The notes under the pieces are model-generated. The model saw nothing but the letters and a program-made list of their open reading frames with translations, ran no database searches and was not told the origin of the DNA. Position numbers and translations under genes: made by a program. This document shows positions 23,701 through 34,638 of a stretch of DNA of 64,000 bases, piece after piece. This DNA is from Chrysoperla carnea (lineage: Eukaryota > Arthropoda > Insecta > Neuroptera > Chrysopidae). Location of the stretch: the NCBI RefSeq assembly GCF_905475395.1, contig NC_058337.1, positions 13,752,983 to 13,816,982 of the forward strand, given 5' to 3'. Position 1 is the stretch's first letter. The number at the start of each line of letters is the position of its first letter.

Positions 23701-26691
23701 CAATAAATCAACTTTGATTATAACATATTACATCAGGGCCAAAACGTTTTAAATATCGTAATAGACGATAAATTCTTAGCAATATACGAATAGTCGGAAA
23801 ATGTAATGGTGTAAGTAATTCAAGAAAAATCGACCCGGCTGTGTAAAAGTCCCGAAAGAGGGTAGAATGGTGTTAAGGGATGTATTTGCGGCTAAGCAAT
23901 GCATCTTATCGAAAGAAGTTAAATGTAAAAGTTGTAGATAATGAAAAAATCTAAAACTTTTTGACCATAACCTAAAAATTATCGATTAAAAAGCAAAAAA
24001 CCGTTTTAGCGAATTTCCGAAGGAAAAGGTGCTATTGCTTTTGCACTGATGATGGAATTTTGAAAAAATTTCTTCGAATGAACATCGGTCCTACCTAATA
24101 GATGTTAAAAATGACCAATGAATGCGCCAAGTACAAGTTTTTGAATTTTTTCAAAATGAAATATTTTAAAAAAGTACTCTTGTGAATTTTTATCTAGACG
24201 CTTAGTTTTTGAAATAAAAATTCTTGAAAAATTATAAATGCAATATTCGATTTTAAGAAAAATATGTTATTTTTCAATCTCTGAGGGAAATTGCTTATCT
24301 AACGCAGCTCCTGTGCTACGACTTTTTTTTATTTATACCTATCGCAAAAATTTATATATTTTCATTTTACTTTTGCTCATTTACACGTGTTTAGCGAATC
24401 TTTGGTCCTGTTTGTCCTTATAAAAAAAGAACAGTTTCACCAATTTTCATGAAAATATCAAATTTTTTTCCACAAAAATCGGTTTTTTGCATTTTTCGCG
24501 ATTATTTTGAGGTCAATAATTTCCAGCAAAATTTTTTTAGATTTTTTTACTATCTGCTACTTTTACTGTTATCTTTTTTATATATAAAGAATAGTTTAGC
24601 CGCGATTGAGTCAGTTGAGTCGATTTTTCCTTAATTACTTATACCATTAACTACATTTTCGGACTATTTGTATGCTGCTTAGAATTTGTATTACCTTAAC
24701 TCTGTATTGGACAATTTTATTGATATTTAATTAAATGTTTGTTGTCAATAATATCAGAAAGTACGCCTCGGATCGAAATTTAGTAAAAAGCTTTTCCATT
24801 TGTTTCGATAAGCTTAATTTACTGGTATAATTTTCTACTATCAGTTATAAAACACTCTGTATTTGTAAATAAATAAATCAGGGATAATTAACAGTTCAAT
24901 TTACGAAAAAACAATGAAAAAAGATTTCTTTTTGACAAATGTTTAGTACAATCCAGAAGTGAATTGTATAAATGACAACGTTGTTCAATTTACTCTGTGT
25001 GATGTTGACTATGACATGCTGATACATGATTTTCTCTTTTAAAGATATCGCGTTCTCTCTTATGTCATTAGAAATACCTTACTATTATTCTTTTTTTTCT
25101 GGCCACTGATATGATATTAGTTTAGTACCCACATTTTATCCAACAAAAATAATATGGAAAACTAAGGACTTATGAGTAAAGTTAAAATTATAGGAAGAAA
25201 TTTTCAAAGAACAATGTACAGTTTTAATGAACAAAAATCGAGAACCCACATTTAAAGAAGTTCAAGAAATGCAATATTTAGAACGGACCATTAAAGAATC
25301 TCAACGATATTTTACGGTTGTATCATTTCTAACTCGTCATGTTCATAAAGATATTACACTAAAAACAAGTAAGTATAACGAAAAATTCATTAAGGAAAAA
25401 GACGTTGGAATGCCTTAAAAAACGTTTTCATTTTCAGATAACTATGTTGTGCCAAAAGGTGCTATGCTTTCTATATTTGTTACATCGTTACATCAAAATC
25501 CAAAAATCTATCCAAATCCAGAAAAATTTGATCCAGATCGTTTTTTACCAGAAAACGTCCAAAAAAGAGAACCATTCGCATTTATACCATTTAGTGCAGG
25601 TTCCAGAAATTGTATAGGTATGTTGATTTCAATATATTGTTGTACCCTGCATATTTGTATTACTTGAACTTATTATACCATGTATATATGTAATATATAT
25701 CAAGGTATACTAAGTTTAGTCCCAAGTTTGCAATGCTTAAAAATATTGACGCTACGAACAAAATTTTGGTATAGGTGTTCATGAAATCACCTAATTAGAT
25801 CATTTCCCTTTGTCCGCCCATCCGTCTGTGAAAACGATAACTCAAAAACGAAAAAAGATATCAAACTGAAATTTTTACAGCGTACTCAGGACGTAAAAAG
25901 TGAAGTCGAGTTCTTAAATGAGCAACATAGGTTAATTGAGTCTTGGGTCCGTAAGACCCATCTTGTAAACCGTTAGAGATAGAACAAAAGTTTAAATGTA
26001 AAGAAGGTTCTAATTAAAAATAAACAATTTTTGTTTGAAACATTTTTTCGTAAACATCACTGTCTACCGGTGAAGGCGTAAATTAGGCGCAAATTCTATA
26101 GTATGTATTATATGGGAATATCCGTTATGTATATGTGACATGTGTGCATGTGTAATGAGATAGAGTAATCATCAATGTCTATACATGGTATTTCAACAAT
26201 TAATTCAGTCAATTGTTTGTTTTCACTTGTTATAAATTTAGTCTATATTTTTGACGCTAATAAGTTAGCGAGCTGAAATTAGAACAGATGGAAAAATCAC
26301 AAAAATTCGATTTAAAAAAAAGTTTCATACAAAAGTTGTAGAGCTAAAGGTTTCGTTTGAGCTCTGGCCTTGAAGTAAGCTAGAATTTGATAAACCATTG
26401 ATAAGTGAACTCTAACTTTTAACTGGTAAGAGATAGAAAAAAACTTTTAATTGGAAAGATGTTATTTTCACTTGTATCTAAATATAACTATTAAAGTTTG
26501 ATTTTGTCTAATTTTTAGGTCAAAAATTTGCGATGCTTGAAATGAAATTAACTGTCAGTAAAATAATAAGAAATTTCAAAATATTACCCGCTTATGAAGA
26601 AGATGGTACGCCATACGAACCACAATTTAAAACATATATGGTATTGACTGCTGTAAATGGTATAAAAATACGACTCATTCCTCGAACATAA
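14790..26691 (+). CDS. Cytochrome P450, CYP4 family (11 exons seen, start codon not found)
   Basis: CYP4 enzymes are ER-bound haem monooxygenases, usually omega-hydroxylating fatty acids, hormones or xenobiotics with electrons from P450 reductase. Exons: 14790-14931, 17316-17422, 19884-19977, 20044-20232, 20306-20378, 22059-22185, 22260-22451, 23531-23599, 25194-25368, 25438-25617, 26519-26691. All junctions are GT-AG and phases match, giving 506 residues, a normal CYP4 length. Visible parts: N-terminal membrane anchor (about residues 1-23) and PGP hinge; WRQQRK C-helix; AGHDTT I-helix (308-313); ExxR E366-R369; FDPDRF (420-425); haem-binding [10 protein letters not shown] with Cys448; end IRLIPRT. 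The I-helix Glu that gives CYP4 covalent haem (FEGHDTT) is Ala308 here. Exon 1 opens in phase 0 with VLAIIF, so the ATG is in an unseen upstream exon; ATG-GTAATA at 13684 is only a guess. Confidence 0.9.
16150..17002. mobile_element. Foldback element in CYP4 intron 1
   Basis: The left arm (about 16150-16372) and right arm (about 16780-17002) are imperfect reverse complements. Both contain CATAACT near the outer end, TCTCTCGATTT or its complement, ATAAGCAAAA or its complement, and AACTTTGACAT or its complement. The ~400-bp centre is unrelated AT-rich DNA. The open frame at 16029-16301 is a by-product of the left arm. Confidence 0.65.
17620..18129. mobile_element. Inverted-repeat element with CCAGCATG termini, CYP4 intron 2
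   Basis: The ends are TTAAGGATGTTCCAGCATGG and its diverged complement ATGCTGGTACTACCTTAA. Further inside, TTTTGACCGTTTA on the left is answered by TAAACGGTCAAAAA on the right. A related, partly overlapping copy is at 23225-23492 in intron 7 of the same gene. No coding capacity. Confidence 0.65.
18772..19605 (+). pseudogene. Decayed hAT transposase remnant in CYP4 intron 2
   Basis: Begins with a hAT-like terminus CAGGCCCGTGCGCAAGGG at 18772. Fragments of a transposase of the zinc-finger/hAT-dimerisation type follow. One is an open piece at 18989-19195; another ends near 19472 with [14 protein letters not shown], the C-terminal dimerisation motif usually written ERSFSTLRRLKTYLR. Frames are broken and most of the catalytic region is missing. 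The 3' part aligns with a second remnant at 29862-30400. No matching right terminus was found. Confidence 0.75.
19600..19761 (+). other. Unrecognised 54-codon open frame with acidic basic-rich C-terminus
   Basis: Open on the plus strand directly after the hAT remnant and before CYP4 exon 3, ending in TGA at 19759-19761. The peptide contains [19 protein letters not shown] followed by TCPEDKEC and looks more protein-like than random AT-rich frames here: charged, with few Phe or Ile runs. It may be a captured or decayed transposon-encoded tail. No family recognised. Confidence 0.3.
20796..21372. repeat. 300-bp tandem duplication in CYP4 intron 5
   Basis: Two direct copies (20796-21078 and 21094-21372) share CAGCCTCTAAGGATTG, CACAAACAAGG, TTGTTTCGCGAG and CCAATCTCTTGTTCG. 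The period is 300 bases and the copies are perhaps 80% identical, so the duplication is not recent. The first copy has a C9 run (20847-20855) where the second has only CCCCG. Confidence 0.8.
22507..23060. other. Intron 7 sequence, possible decayed element
   Basis: TTAAATATGAGGT near 22533 and ACCTCATATTCAA near 22983 are short inverted matches that could be the ends of a ~460-bp element. I see nothing else definite. Confidence 0.35.
23225..23492 (-). repeat. Second copy of the CCAGCATG inverted-repeat family, CYP4 intron 7
   Basis: The reverse complement matches the left part of 17620-18129. It shares a CCAGCATG-type end, GTATTTGCAGTT-like sequence, CGACAGAATTTAACGA, and the string ATTAATATCTCGAAA. 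The outer end is at about 23492; the other end could not be placed. Confidence 0.55.
23600..25193. other. CYP4 intron 8, nothing supported
   Basis: AT-rich intron. Short open frames at 24238-24423 and 24449-24634 show no similarity or codon bias that would suggest genes. Confidence 0.5.
25672..26231 (+). repeat. R600 interspersed repeat, copy 2 (CYP4 intron 10)
   Basis: A full-length member: a TATACCATG-type start, CCTAATTAGATCATTTCC, GGTCCGTAAGACCCATCTTG, AAACATCACTGTCTACC, and the tail AATTCAGTCAATTGTTTG before TTTTCACTTGTT. It is inserted in sense orientation between the haem-binding exon and the last exon. Confidence 0.85.
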
Positions 26692-26795
26692 AATAGTTAT
26701 AATCCAAATAATTACAAAATTTATAAAATTTTATATAATTAAAGTTTATCTATTATTCTGACCATAATTTCTATATCTAGTAAGTCATTGTTGTA

Positions 26796-26801
26796 AATAA
26801 A
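26796..26801 (+). terminator. Candidate CYP4 polyadenylation signal
   Basis: AATAAA about 105 bases after the TAA stop, a normal distance for an insect 3' UTR. Confidence 0.45.
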
Positions 26802-27112
26802 AAAGGGCCTAGAGTGGACAATGGCTATCCTACAAAATCCATGGTCCACTTTAAAAATTGAAGGTATTAAGACTGTACGAGCATCAAAGCAATTTTAAAT
26901 AAATAGCTTGATTTTTTTTTTATGAAGTTGTGCTAAGTCTAAATCAATTCTGAAAATTTAAGGGGAGATTGCCCGATTATTTAAATAAATAAATGACTTC
27001 AATAGTAGGCATATTTAAAATTGGTCTTATAGGAAAACGGTAGATGGATGATGTTTTCATAGATTTCTCAAAAACTAGTTGTAATATGATCAAATTAACT
27101 TTTTGAATAATT

Positions 27113-28419
27113 TAATTCTGAGTTCGGAGAAAAAAATTGAATTTAGTAGATCATTATGATACAAATTGAGGAAACTAAAATCCAACATTTTTTGATGGTC
27201 GGAAGGGGTCCAAAAAAAATGGTAAAGTGGCCTAATCCGGTCTTTCGCGTCAGACACCGTCGGATTGAGTTAAAAATAAAAAAGTGTTCAATGAGCTTAC
27301 GCGCCTTAAAAAGGCGAAAAGAATGAGCTGCGAATGAACCCGATTGGTCCATCGATGTCCCCACAAATTGCAAAAAACCATCGATTTTGCTCGAAATTTC
27401 AAAACTTCATAGCTCTTGTTGTTTTAAAGATTCAAAGCTGAGATTTAAATGGATTGTAGCTTTTGTACCCATGAAGTATCACACACAATTTCAGCAAGAT
27501 CGAATGTATACTTTTTGCAAACCGCAGCTGAATGCAAAAAACAGGACTTTTGTAAAATGGCCCTAAAAAAGTTGTGGTGCGGTAACGCGCTATTTTTTTA
27601 CGCGATCATATGCTTCAATAGTTAAAGTAATACCTACTTAAGTGCCAACCTCTCATCTTAAGTAAAAGTTAATAAAATATTAATTTTAAATTACTATTAT
27701 TTTAAATTATAACATTAAAAATAGGATGGGAGTAATGAGAGCAATTATTAAGAGACAGAAGTTATGTGACATTATTGTCTTAATAATTGCTCCCATTACT
27801 CCCATCCTATTTTTAATGTTATAATTTAAAATAATAGTAATTTAAAATTAATATTTTATTAACTTTTACTTAAGATGAGAGGTTGGCACTTAAGTAGGTA
27901 TTACTTTAACTATTGAAGCATATGATCGCGTAAAAAAAATAGCGCGTTACCGCACCACAACTTTTTTAGGGCCATTTTACAAAAGTCCTGTTTTTTGCAT
28001 TCAGCTGCGGTTTGCAAAAAGTATACATTCGATCTTGCTGAAATTGTGTGTGATACTTCATGGGTACAAAAGCTACAATCCATTTAAATCTCAGCTTTGA
28101 ATCTTTAAAACAACAAGAGCTATGAAGTTTTGAAATTTCGAGCAAAATCGATGGTTTTTTGCAATTTGTGGGGACATCGATGGACCAATCGGGTTCATTC
28201 GCAGCTCATTCTTTTCGCCTTTTTAAGGCGCGTAAGCTCATTGAACACTTTTTTATTTTTAACTCAATCCGACGGTGTCTGACGCGAAAGACCGGATTAG
28301 GCCACTTTACCATTTTTTTTGGACCCCTTCCGACCATCAAAAAATGTTGGATTTTAGTTTCCTCAATTTGTATCATAATGATCTACTAAATTCAATTTTT
28401 TTCTCCGAACTCAGAATTA
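27113..28419. mobile_element. 1.3-kb near-perfect foldback (giant palindrome)
   Basis: Left arm 27113-27753 and right arm 27778-28419 are reverse complements across 641/642 bases. I saw only one substitution (near 27739) and one length difference in a T/A run (near 27594 and its mirror). The 24-base loop is 27754-27777. Outer ends are TAATTCTGAGTTCGG and its complement. The arms have higher GC blocks (such as GACCGGATTAGGCC) than their surroundings. Both arms contain the same 76-codon open frame in mirror image, which is not a gene. A 29-base A run lies just right, at 28474-28502. Confidence 0.9.
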
Positions 28420-28470
28420 TCTAAAAATTGACGCCATTTTTTTTTTATTTGATCACACTATTGGTCGAAA

Positions 28471-28473
<3 letters not shown>

Positions 28474-28502
<29 letters not shown>
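28474..28502 (+). repeat. Poly-A tract of 29 bases
   Basis: Uninterrupted A run between the foldback and the second half of the older inverted repeat. It could be slippage-expanded or a trace of a retroposed insertion; no retroelement body is visible beside it. Confidence 0.7.
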
Positions 28503-28504
<2 letters not shown>

Positions 28505-28800
28505 ATTTAAATTAAAGTTAAAACCTTAATAAAATATTGAAAACAAAAAAAAATACGTTGTGCCTGACTAATGAAGGATGTATAAGCACGGTTGTGAACT
28601 AATTTAAAAAATATATATTTTCAATTTTGATGGTGAATTATGTTATAAATTGGCAATTTAAGACTAAAAGTAAGAATAAAAATTTTCGATATCTGGAGTA
28701 ATTTTCAAAATATCGGAAATTGAAAATTTTGTTTAATTATTTAGCTTTCGGTATTTCGAAAACCAAGGCAGATATCGAAAAATATTATTCTTATTTTTCG

Positions 28801-29830
28801 CCTACATTCATTCATCAAAGTCATCAAAGTTTAAAATAAGGTACAAATAATTTCAACCCTGAACATAAAATTCCCTGGTGCTCGTACTAACCTTATATAT
28901 TATGTTTACGAGCAGCGTAGTTTTTGTCAACTCATTTTATCAAGAACAGATGTTTTAGAGATTGTTCTCAAGGCCGTATTCTCAACCACAAGGTTATTTT
29001 TATATTTGAAAGCGAGGGGAAGTCCTTTTGAGTAGTGTTCATATTATTGAGTAGTGTTCATATTAAGAAAGAAATGATAACTTCGATGATAACGATGTAG
29101 ATGATTATTGATCAATAAACTAGTATAAAATATATTCTTCGTCCGAACCTTCATTTATTATATGATCAAGTTGAATAAAAATCCTCCTCATTTTCCTCTT
29201 ATTTGAGTTAATTAATAGAATAAATAGTTAAAAATTTAAGGAAGAAATCAGAGATAAAAAAAAGATCTTAAAAGAGTTGTCCTTAAGTAAGTAAAATCTT
29301 CAATAGTATAATCCTCATTTACACGTTAAAATTTGGTATGCGCGATACTTCCGGCCGTTTGTAAGCCCGCATACCAAGAAATTAATAAATGTAACATTGA
29401 AACGCTTCAATTAAAAAAAAAAAAAAAGGTTTCCGTGATAATGGATAAATTTTACCCCTTATCATACCATTCAAATAAGTATGCGGGACCTTTCCGGCTA
29501 AAAATCTTTGGTCGGCCGGGTTTTTTCTTGTTGACTATAATATTTCGCACAAAATTCTATAAGATTGATCAAAATCCGTGATGACGGAAAAAATTTCCGG
29601 AAATTTAATAATAAATGTTTTTTTTTAAATATTTCCGGCTAATTAAATCCACGCTGACCAAGCAAATCTTGTTCGTCTGAACAATTACTTTTATTTTTTA
29701 TTAAAAATATTAAAATCCGTGATCACGGAGCTTTCAGGATTGCTGCCTCCTGGACTATTAGATCTCTCTCAAATATTAACTGGTTTTATCAAGGCACAAG
29801 TTTAGCCCGCAAACCTTTCGGTAATCTTTG
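28801..29830. other. Interior of the 5.3-kb element, nothing definite
   Basis: AT-rich sequence. An open frame at 29333-29581 contains an A-run-encoded lysine stretch and shows no recognised similarity; it may be transposase debris. Confidence 0.35.
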
Positions 29831-29861
29831 TATTTACACTGAGTAAGTCTCAGCTCAGAAC

Positions 29862-30400
29862 AAACAAACTCAATCTATTATATCAAACAAACTCCTAGAA
29901 TATACAGACTGATTCAGTTGAAGATTATAGATAGAATTTTTAATCATCGCAATATTTTATCAAATTAAGCTTTTCTCTTTCTCAATAAAATGATAAATTT
30001 TTATTAAAACTCTTTCTCGACGCAAGTCAACTTTGGCTAAAACGCATTGACGGGCGGGCCAAAAATTCACTCGAAGCACTCGTTATTTGCAATAAACAAA
30101 TAATAAAATAAAACAGCAATGAATAAACGCTCTTTTTCAACCTTGCGTCGTCTCAAAAACATAACTTAGATCGACAATGTCTGAAGATCGGCTAAACGGT
30201 ATAATCTTCACTCAATATACTTGTACAAAGCGATATAGAGGTCGATATACACAGAGTTTTGGAAAAGTTTTTTCTGTAGATCGCAGAATTAACTTATTGA
30301 AAAACAGTGACTGAATATCACATTTTGACCTTACATGGCGAACAAAAGTTTGAACCCCTCCTTGGATAATTCCTGCAAACCAACCTGATTCATCGAGGAT
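29862..30400 (+). pseudogene. Second decayed hAT transposase remnant
   Basis: Encodes the dimerisation motif [13 protein letters not shown] from about 30120, then MSEDRLNG, then NILVQSDIEVDIHRVLEKF in a different frame. These are the successive blocks of hAT C-termini (RSFSTLRRLKTYLR, MSEDRLNGLALL, and an IHRDIEVD-type helix), so at least one frameshift and a stop separate them. It aligns with the remnant at 18772-19605, including the shared 3' string ATGGCGAA. It sits inside the older inverted-repeat element. Confidence 0.75.
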
Positions 30401-30439
30401 ATTAAAAAAAAATGTCATTGTAATTTATGATACTATCAG

Positions 30440-30612
30440 ATTAAATTTAATTTTTTTTTAAATATATCTTTATAAATTATAGCTCCTGTGTTTTTCTGAT
30501 GTATGAGCTATATTATTGTTAAGTTTCAATGAAATACATTCATTATTTTTTGCGTGAAAGCGTAATAAACAAACAACCACCTTACTTTCACATTGATGAT
30601 ATATAGGGATTA
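30440..30612 (+). repeat. 3' tail of an RTE-like or SINE-like repeat
   Basis: Shares ATATCTTTATAAATTATAG, AGCTATATT and GCGTGAAAGCGTAA plus the AACAAACAA string with 55680-55855. Ends in a short tail near ATATATAGGGAT. Read as a 5'-truncated copy of a retroposed family whose fuller version is at 55410-55855. Confidence 0.6.
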
Positions 30613-31781
30613 GTTCAGTATAATTTATAAAATTCAAAATTAAAAATTGAATTGCATATTGCCAAAAATTTATTTGAAAATTAATGATTTCTGGAATATG
30701 GTAAACGGCTACTCAAAAATAGCTTGAGAAAACTAGTTTATTTTTGGGTATCGGCATTGGTTACCGCTATGATTACATAACTTTACCCCTGTAAGCTAGT
30801 CGTATCATTTTTCCTTGTTTTTCTTCTTTTGCTTTGATTTTAAAATAACTCGAATTTATAGTAGGTATAGTTGGCTGACCTTCAAATCTATCCTAGCATG
30901 TGGTTTTTTATTAATTCGACAGGTATATAAAATCACATGTAATTTTGGACGTCGTCCTTTGCTGTAAAATATATTCAAAGTGACCACAGGGTTTTGGAGA
31001 GAGCTAATTATGAATATTGAGTCTAAAATATTTCCAAATGAACCTGAGAATCAATTCTTCCTCAAGAGATAGCTTTTGTGTAAGTTAAATTTAAAATGCA
31101 TCCAGTATCGTTACACGGGTCGCCATAAAGGACATGCTTTTAGAGGTCGCCATAAAGGACATGCTAGCCAGAATATTTCGTAATGAACCTAAAGAGCATC
31201 CTGGTTATAAGGATCATCACCGTGACTTTTTGTCAAATTTATTTTAATTCTTCCAAAATCGATACAGCTAATGCTTTCAACCAGGATGTACTGATTTTCA
31301 TGTTTATTTTAGAATATTTTGGGCACCATAAAAATCTCTTAATAACAATTTTGGATACTTTTTGAAGCAAATTTATAAAATTCATTAGGTGGTTTTCTAG
31401 GACAAGGTTATCCTGGCGCCCTAGTACACGCCTACAAAAAAAGTTGTAATAAATCTTATTAACGTGAATAGAATGCAAAAAACTCGCATCTCGATCCATC
31501 TTACTGCAGAAGTAAAATGTTGCTGAACCTATCAATAAAATTATAATTATAAAAATGTATTTCCTAGAAACTAAATCCCTAAGTAAAGCTGGAATATAAA
31601 GAATGGATTACAATAATTTTGTGATGTTATATATTTTACACTTGTCTATGTTCGTTAAATGATATTTGTCATATATGTGGCTCCTTAAGGTAGTATGAAC
31701 GTCAAGGCAAATTTATACTTGTGGTTGAAATTATGTTCAACTTTGTTGATGAATTTTGTAGACGAAACTACATGAATGTAG
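30613..31781. other. Interior of the 5.3-kb element, nothing definite
   Basis: Contains a short direct repeat, AGGTCGCCATAAAGGACATGCT at 31143-31164 against GGTCGCCATAAAGGACATGCT at 31118-31138 (unit about 26 bases). Otherwise AT-rich and non-coding. Confidence 0.4.
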
Positions 31782-32566
31782 ACGAAAAATAAGAATGCAA
31801 TGTTTTGATATTTACGGTTTTCGAAATATTGAAAACTAAATAATTAAACAAAATTTTCGAAATTTTGAAAATTACTCCAGATATCGAAAATTTTATTCTT
31901 AGTTTTCGTATTATATTGTCAAGTTATAACACCATTCACCATCAAAATTGAAAATATATATTTTTTTAAATTTGTTTCCACACTACCGTACTCATACATC
32001 CTTAATTAGTCGAGTACAACGGGGTATTTTTGTTTTCAATAATTTATTAAGGTTTTAATATTTTTTTTAATCTCCCTTAAATTTTCAGAACTGATTAATA
32101 CTTAGCACAACTTCATATTAAATAAATCAAACCTATTATCCAAAATTGCCATGGTACTCGTAAATCCTTAAGAATAGTAGGTAATTAAAGTTAATTAAGA
32201 ATTAAACTTCTTAAATTTAAAGAATAATCTGTCTTAAAGTCTAGACTTTGGGATCCTGGTTATTGGTAATTCAGTAATATAAATTAAATATAAATTATAT
32301 AGGTATCTATCAGTTTAATGATTTTATAATTATAATTTTAAATACCAGATTATGATAATTGCCATAAATTAATTTAAATATATATTTTAACAAATATTAT
32401 ACAAACAAATAAATCGTAACAAATTTTGAAATACAAACAAAATTTTATTAATACTAGCCTTGTATACGTAACGCAGCGAATTTTTGTTTAAAAATGTTTT
32501 TATATTTTATTTTAAATACAAAGTAGAGAGACGGTAATTAATTAAAATTTAACATTTCTTATCTTT

Positions 32567-33050
32567 ATACTAGCTGTGAACTACCCGCTTTGCTGGGCAA
32601 CATCCCCACTTGCACCCCTCCCTCCACATTTCCTTGCGTGGGATAACAGTTTTGTAATGTACACGGCATGCTCTTTTATTTGATACCCCACTTAGGTATA
32701 TTTGTAAATATTCGATAATTCCTTCCCACTTTCTCGCTACACCTTTCTACCCTCCGAAGGTTAAAAGTATATAAAAACAATAGATCTTTGAAGCTGGTTG
32801 TATATCGTGTCAATATTTGAGCTTAATCGATGCACAACTTTTTTAGTTTTTGAAGCATATCACTTTCAACCCCTTACTCTACTATAATACGGATGTATTA
32901 TACATAAAAACCTTCCTCTTGAATCACTCTATCTATTAAAAAAAACCGCATCAAAATCCGTTGCGTAATTTCAAAGATTTAAGCGTACATATGGACATAG
33001 GGACAGAAAAAGCGACTATGTTTTATAATATGTAGTGATTTTCATAATGT
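32567..33050 (+). repeat. Dispersed repeat with CTAGCTGTGAACTACCCGC start, copy 1
   Basis: Begins ACTAGCTGTGAACTACCCGC and ends near GTTTTATAATATGTAGTG. This layout is common for retroposed insect repeats whose 5' end reads through a coding-like 'CCCGCTTTGCTGGGC' block. An opposite copy is at 38890-39370, on the other side of calreticulin. Shared landmarks are GATACCCCACTT, AAGCTGGTTGTA, AATTGAGC-like sequence and AAAATCCGTT. Confidence 0.7.
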
Positions 33051-33255
33051 TCTATGCAAAAAATAATACATACGAACAATGACTTTTTCAATTTTCTAGA
33101 AATTTTTTTTATTTACAGCACATAACTATTAATAATACTTTCTAGCTTAAGATTTTCGCAAGATTTTTATTTATCTTCCAGGTAATTTGGTTGTTCTTTA
33201 TTAAGTTTATGAATAAGGGGAGCTATAAGCACTTCAACATTCACCTACTCCCCAA

Positions 33256-33270
33256 CCCCCCCCCCCCCCC
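33256..33270 (+). repeat. Poly-C tract of 15 bases
   Basis: Uninterrupted run of 15 C, unusual in this AT-rich context; probably a length-variable site. Confidence 0.8.
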
Positions 33271-33387
33271 TTAGGTTCAATTCTTATAATTTTTTCTTCC
33301 AAAAACGCTTAGTTGTAACTATATTACTGATTTATTGGTTGGGTTATGATGAAAAACAAAACTATTATCCATCATACAAAAGCCATT

Positions 33388-33816
33388 TTTATACCCTGTA
33401 TAAATGTAATATATATCAAAATATACTAAGTTTAGTCCCAAGTTTGTAACGCTTAAAAATATTGATAGGTATTATGAACAAAATTTTGGTATAGATGTTC
33501 ATTAAATCATCTAATATCTAGGTCCATTTCCGTTTGTCCGTCTGTCCGTCTGTTAAGGTCGCTTTTTAACAGCTAGATCATTTACTTTTTTTAAACAATA
33601 ACAACTTTCTAATTTAAAGTGTTCAACTATCGATTACCAGTTGAGGAATAGAATGAGCTTTTCATTGAGCTTGAAAGTCTAGGTCAAATTTAATGTCTGC
33701 GTGAGATATGTACGCCCTTGAAGGATTTTTATCGATGAAAATTATTTTTCGAGTTTCAAGCATATGTCAACTCAAAAACTTGACATCCTACCTATTTCAT
33801 ACACACAGGGTATAAT
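33388..33816 (+). repeat. R600 family, divergent copy 3 with TATACCCTG ends
   Basis: Starts TTTTATACCCTGTATAAATG, follows the R600 consensus through GTTCATTAAATCATCTAAT and the GTCTGTCCGTCTGT microsatellite, then departs from it. It ends in ACACACAGGGTATA, the complement of its own start. So this copy has true terminal inverted repeats, unlike the usual R600 layout. Confidence 0.6.
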
Positions 33817-34638
33817 AATTTGGGTTGAAAAGTCAAATCAATATGATTCAAAAAAATTATTGTAAAAAAATTTGAATCAAATTTTGTTTAAAAGAGGCCC
33901 TTTATTTGCAATTAACTACTTTTCCTGATCTTGACCAAATATTATTATTTTAAGAACTTAACCAAACTCAAAAATTTATTTCATATCATTGTTTTCAAAA
34001 CTGTTAAAGTATCTTTATTGCTTAGAGACTTTTTTAGTGTAAAATGACCCATGTAACCATGAAAAAAATATTTTATTTGAGTTACAAAAACTTGCATTTT
34101 TTAATAAATAGATACGAAATTTCGAACAAAAAATTCTTGATTCTTATTGTAGGACGATAAAAAATCATTTGAAAAACTAGAATGATTAGTGAAACATTAT
34201 TAATTTCTGAAGATATAGTTTTGAAAAAACGTCAATGAGAAGAATTGGTTAAGTATGCATTTATAAATTCGATGTTCTGATTAAAATTTATTCTCACGTA
34301 AATGATTTTTGGATTATAATACTATACCGTGGAAACCTTTTTGTCTTAAGAACAAAATTAATAAGTTGTTAGAATCCCTTCACAACAATTGAATATCACA
34401 TCAGAAGTTAACATTAAATAATTTTGTTTAAAAATATGAAATTTTCTAAAAATAAAATTGAAGGACTTAAATAATGGTGTTATCTGAAACGTTTAGTACA
34501 AATATATAAACATATAATAAAAATTCATAAAATTACAATAATTTTAAATATTTAATAATAATTAATCAACTTTTAACAAACCATACAGTAATTTAAAATT
34601 TGTAATTTTTGCGCTATTTATAATTGTTTAAATGTAAA
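33817..34638. other. Intergenic, nothing supported
   Basis: AT-rich sequence upstream of calreticulin. Its only visible structure is the CCAAT cluster that begins at 34639. Confidence 0.5.

Larger units (their letters stand above)
26860..32176. mobile_element. Old ~5.3-kb inverted-repeat element with a nested insertion
   Basis: The left end comes in two pieces. The first (about 26860-26970) contains GAAGTTGTGCTAAG and TTCTGAAAATTTAAGGG. The second (28521-28800) contains AAACCTTAATAAAATATTG, TTTTCAATTTTGATGGTGAA and GATATCGAAAA. Both are matched in inverted order at 31782-32176. The left inverted repeat is interrupted by the 27113-28419 foldback and a poly-A run, so that insertion is younger. 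The ~3-kb interior carries a decayed hAT transposase. Arms look about 80% identical, hence old. No target duplication was recognised. Confidence 0.65.

Noticed and set aside
27143-28389. Two identical 76-residue proteins on opposite strands
   Set aside because: They are mirror images created by the palindrome; no domain, start context or codon bias supports a gene.
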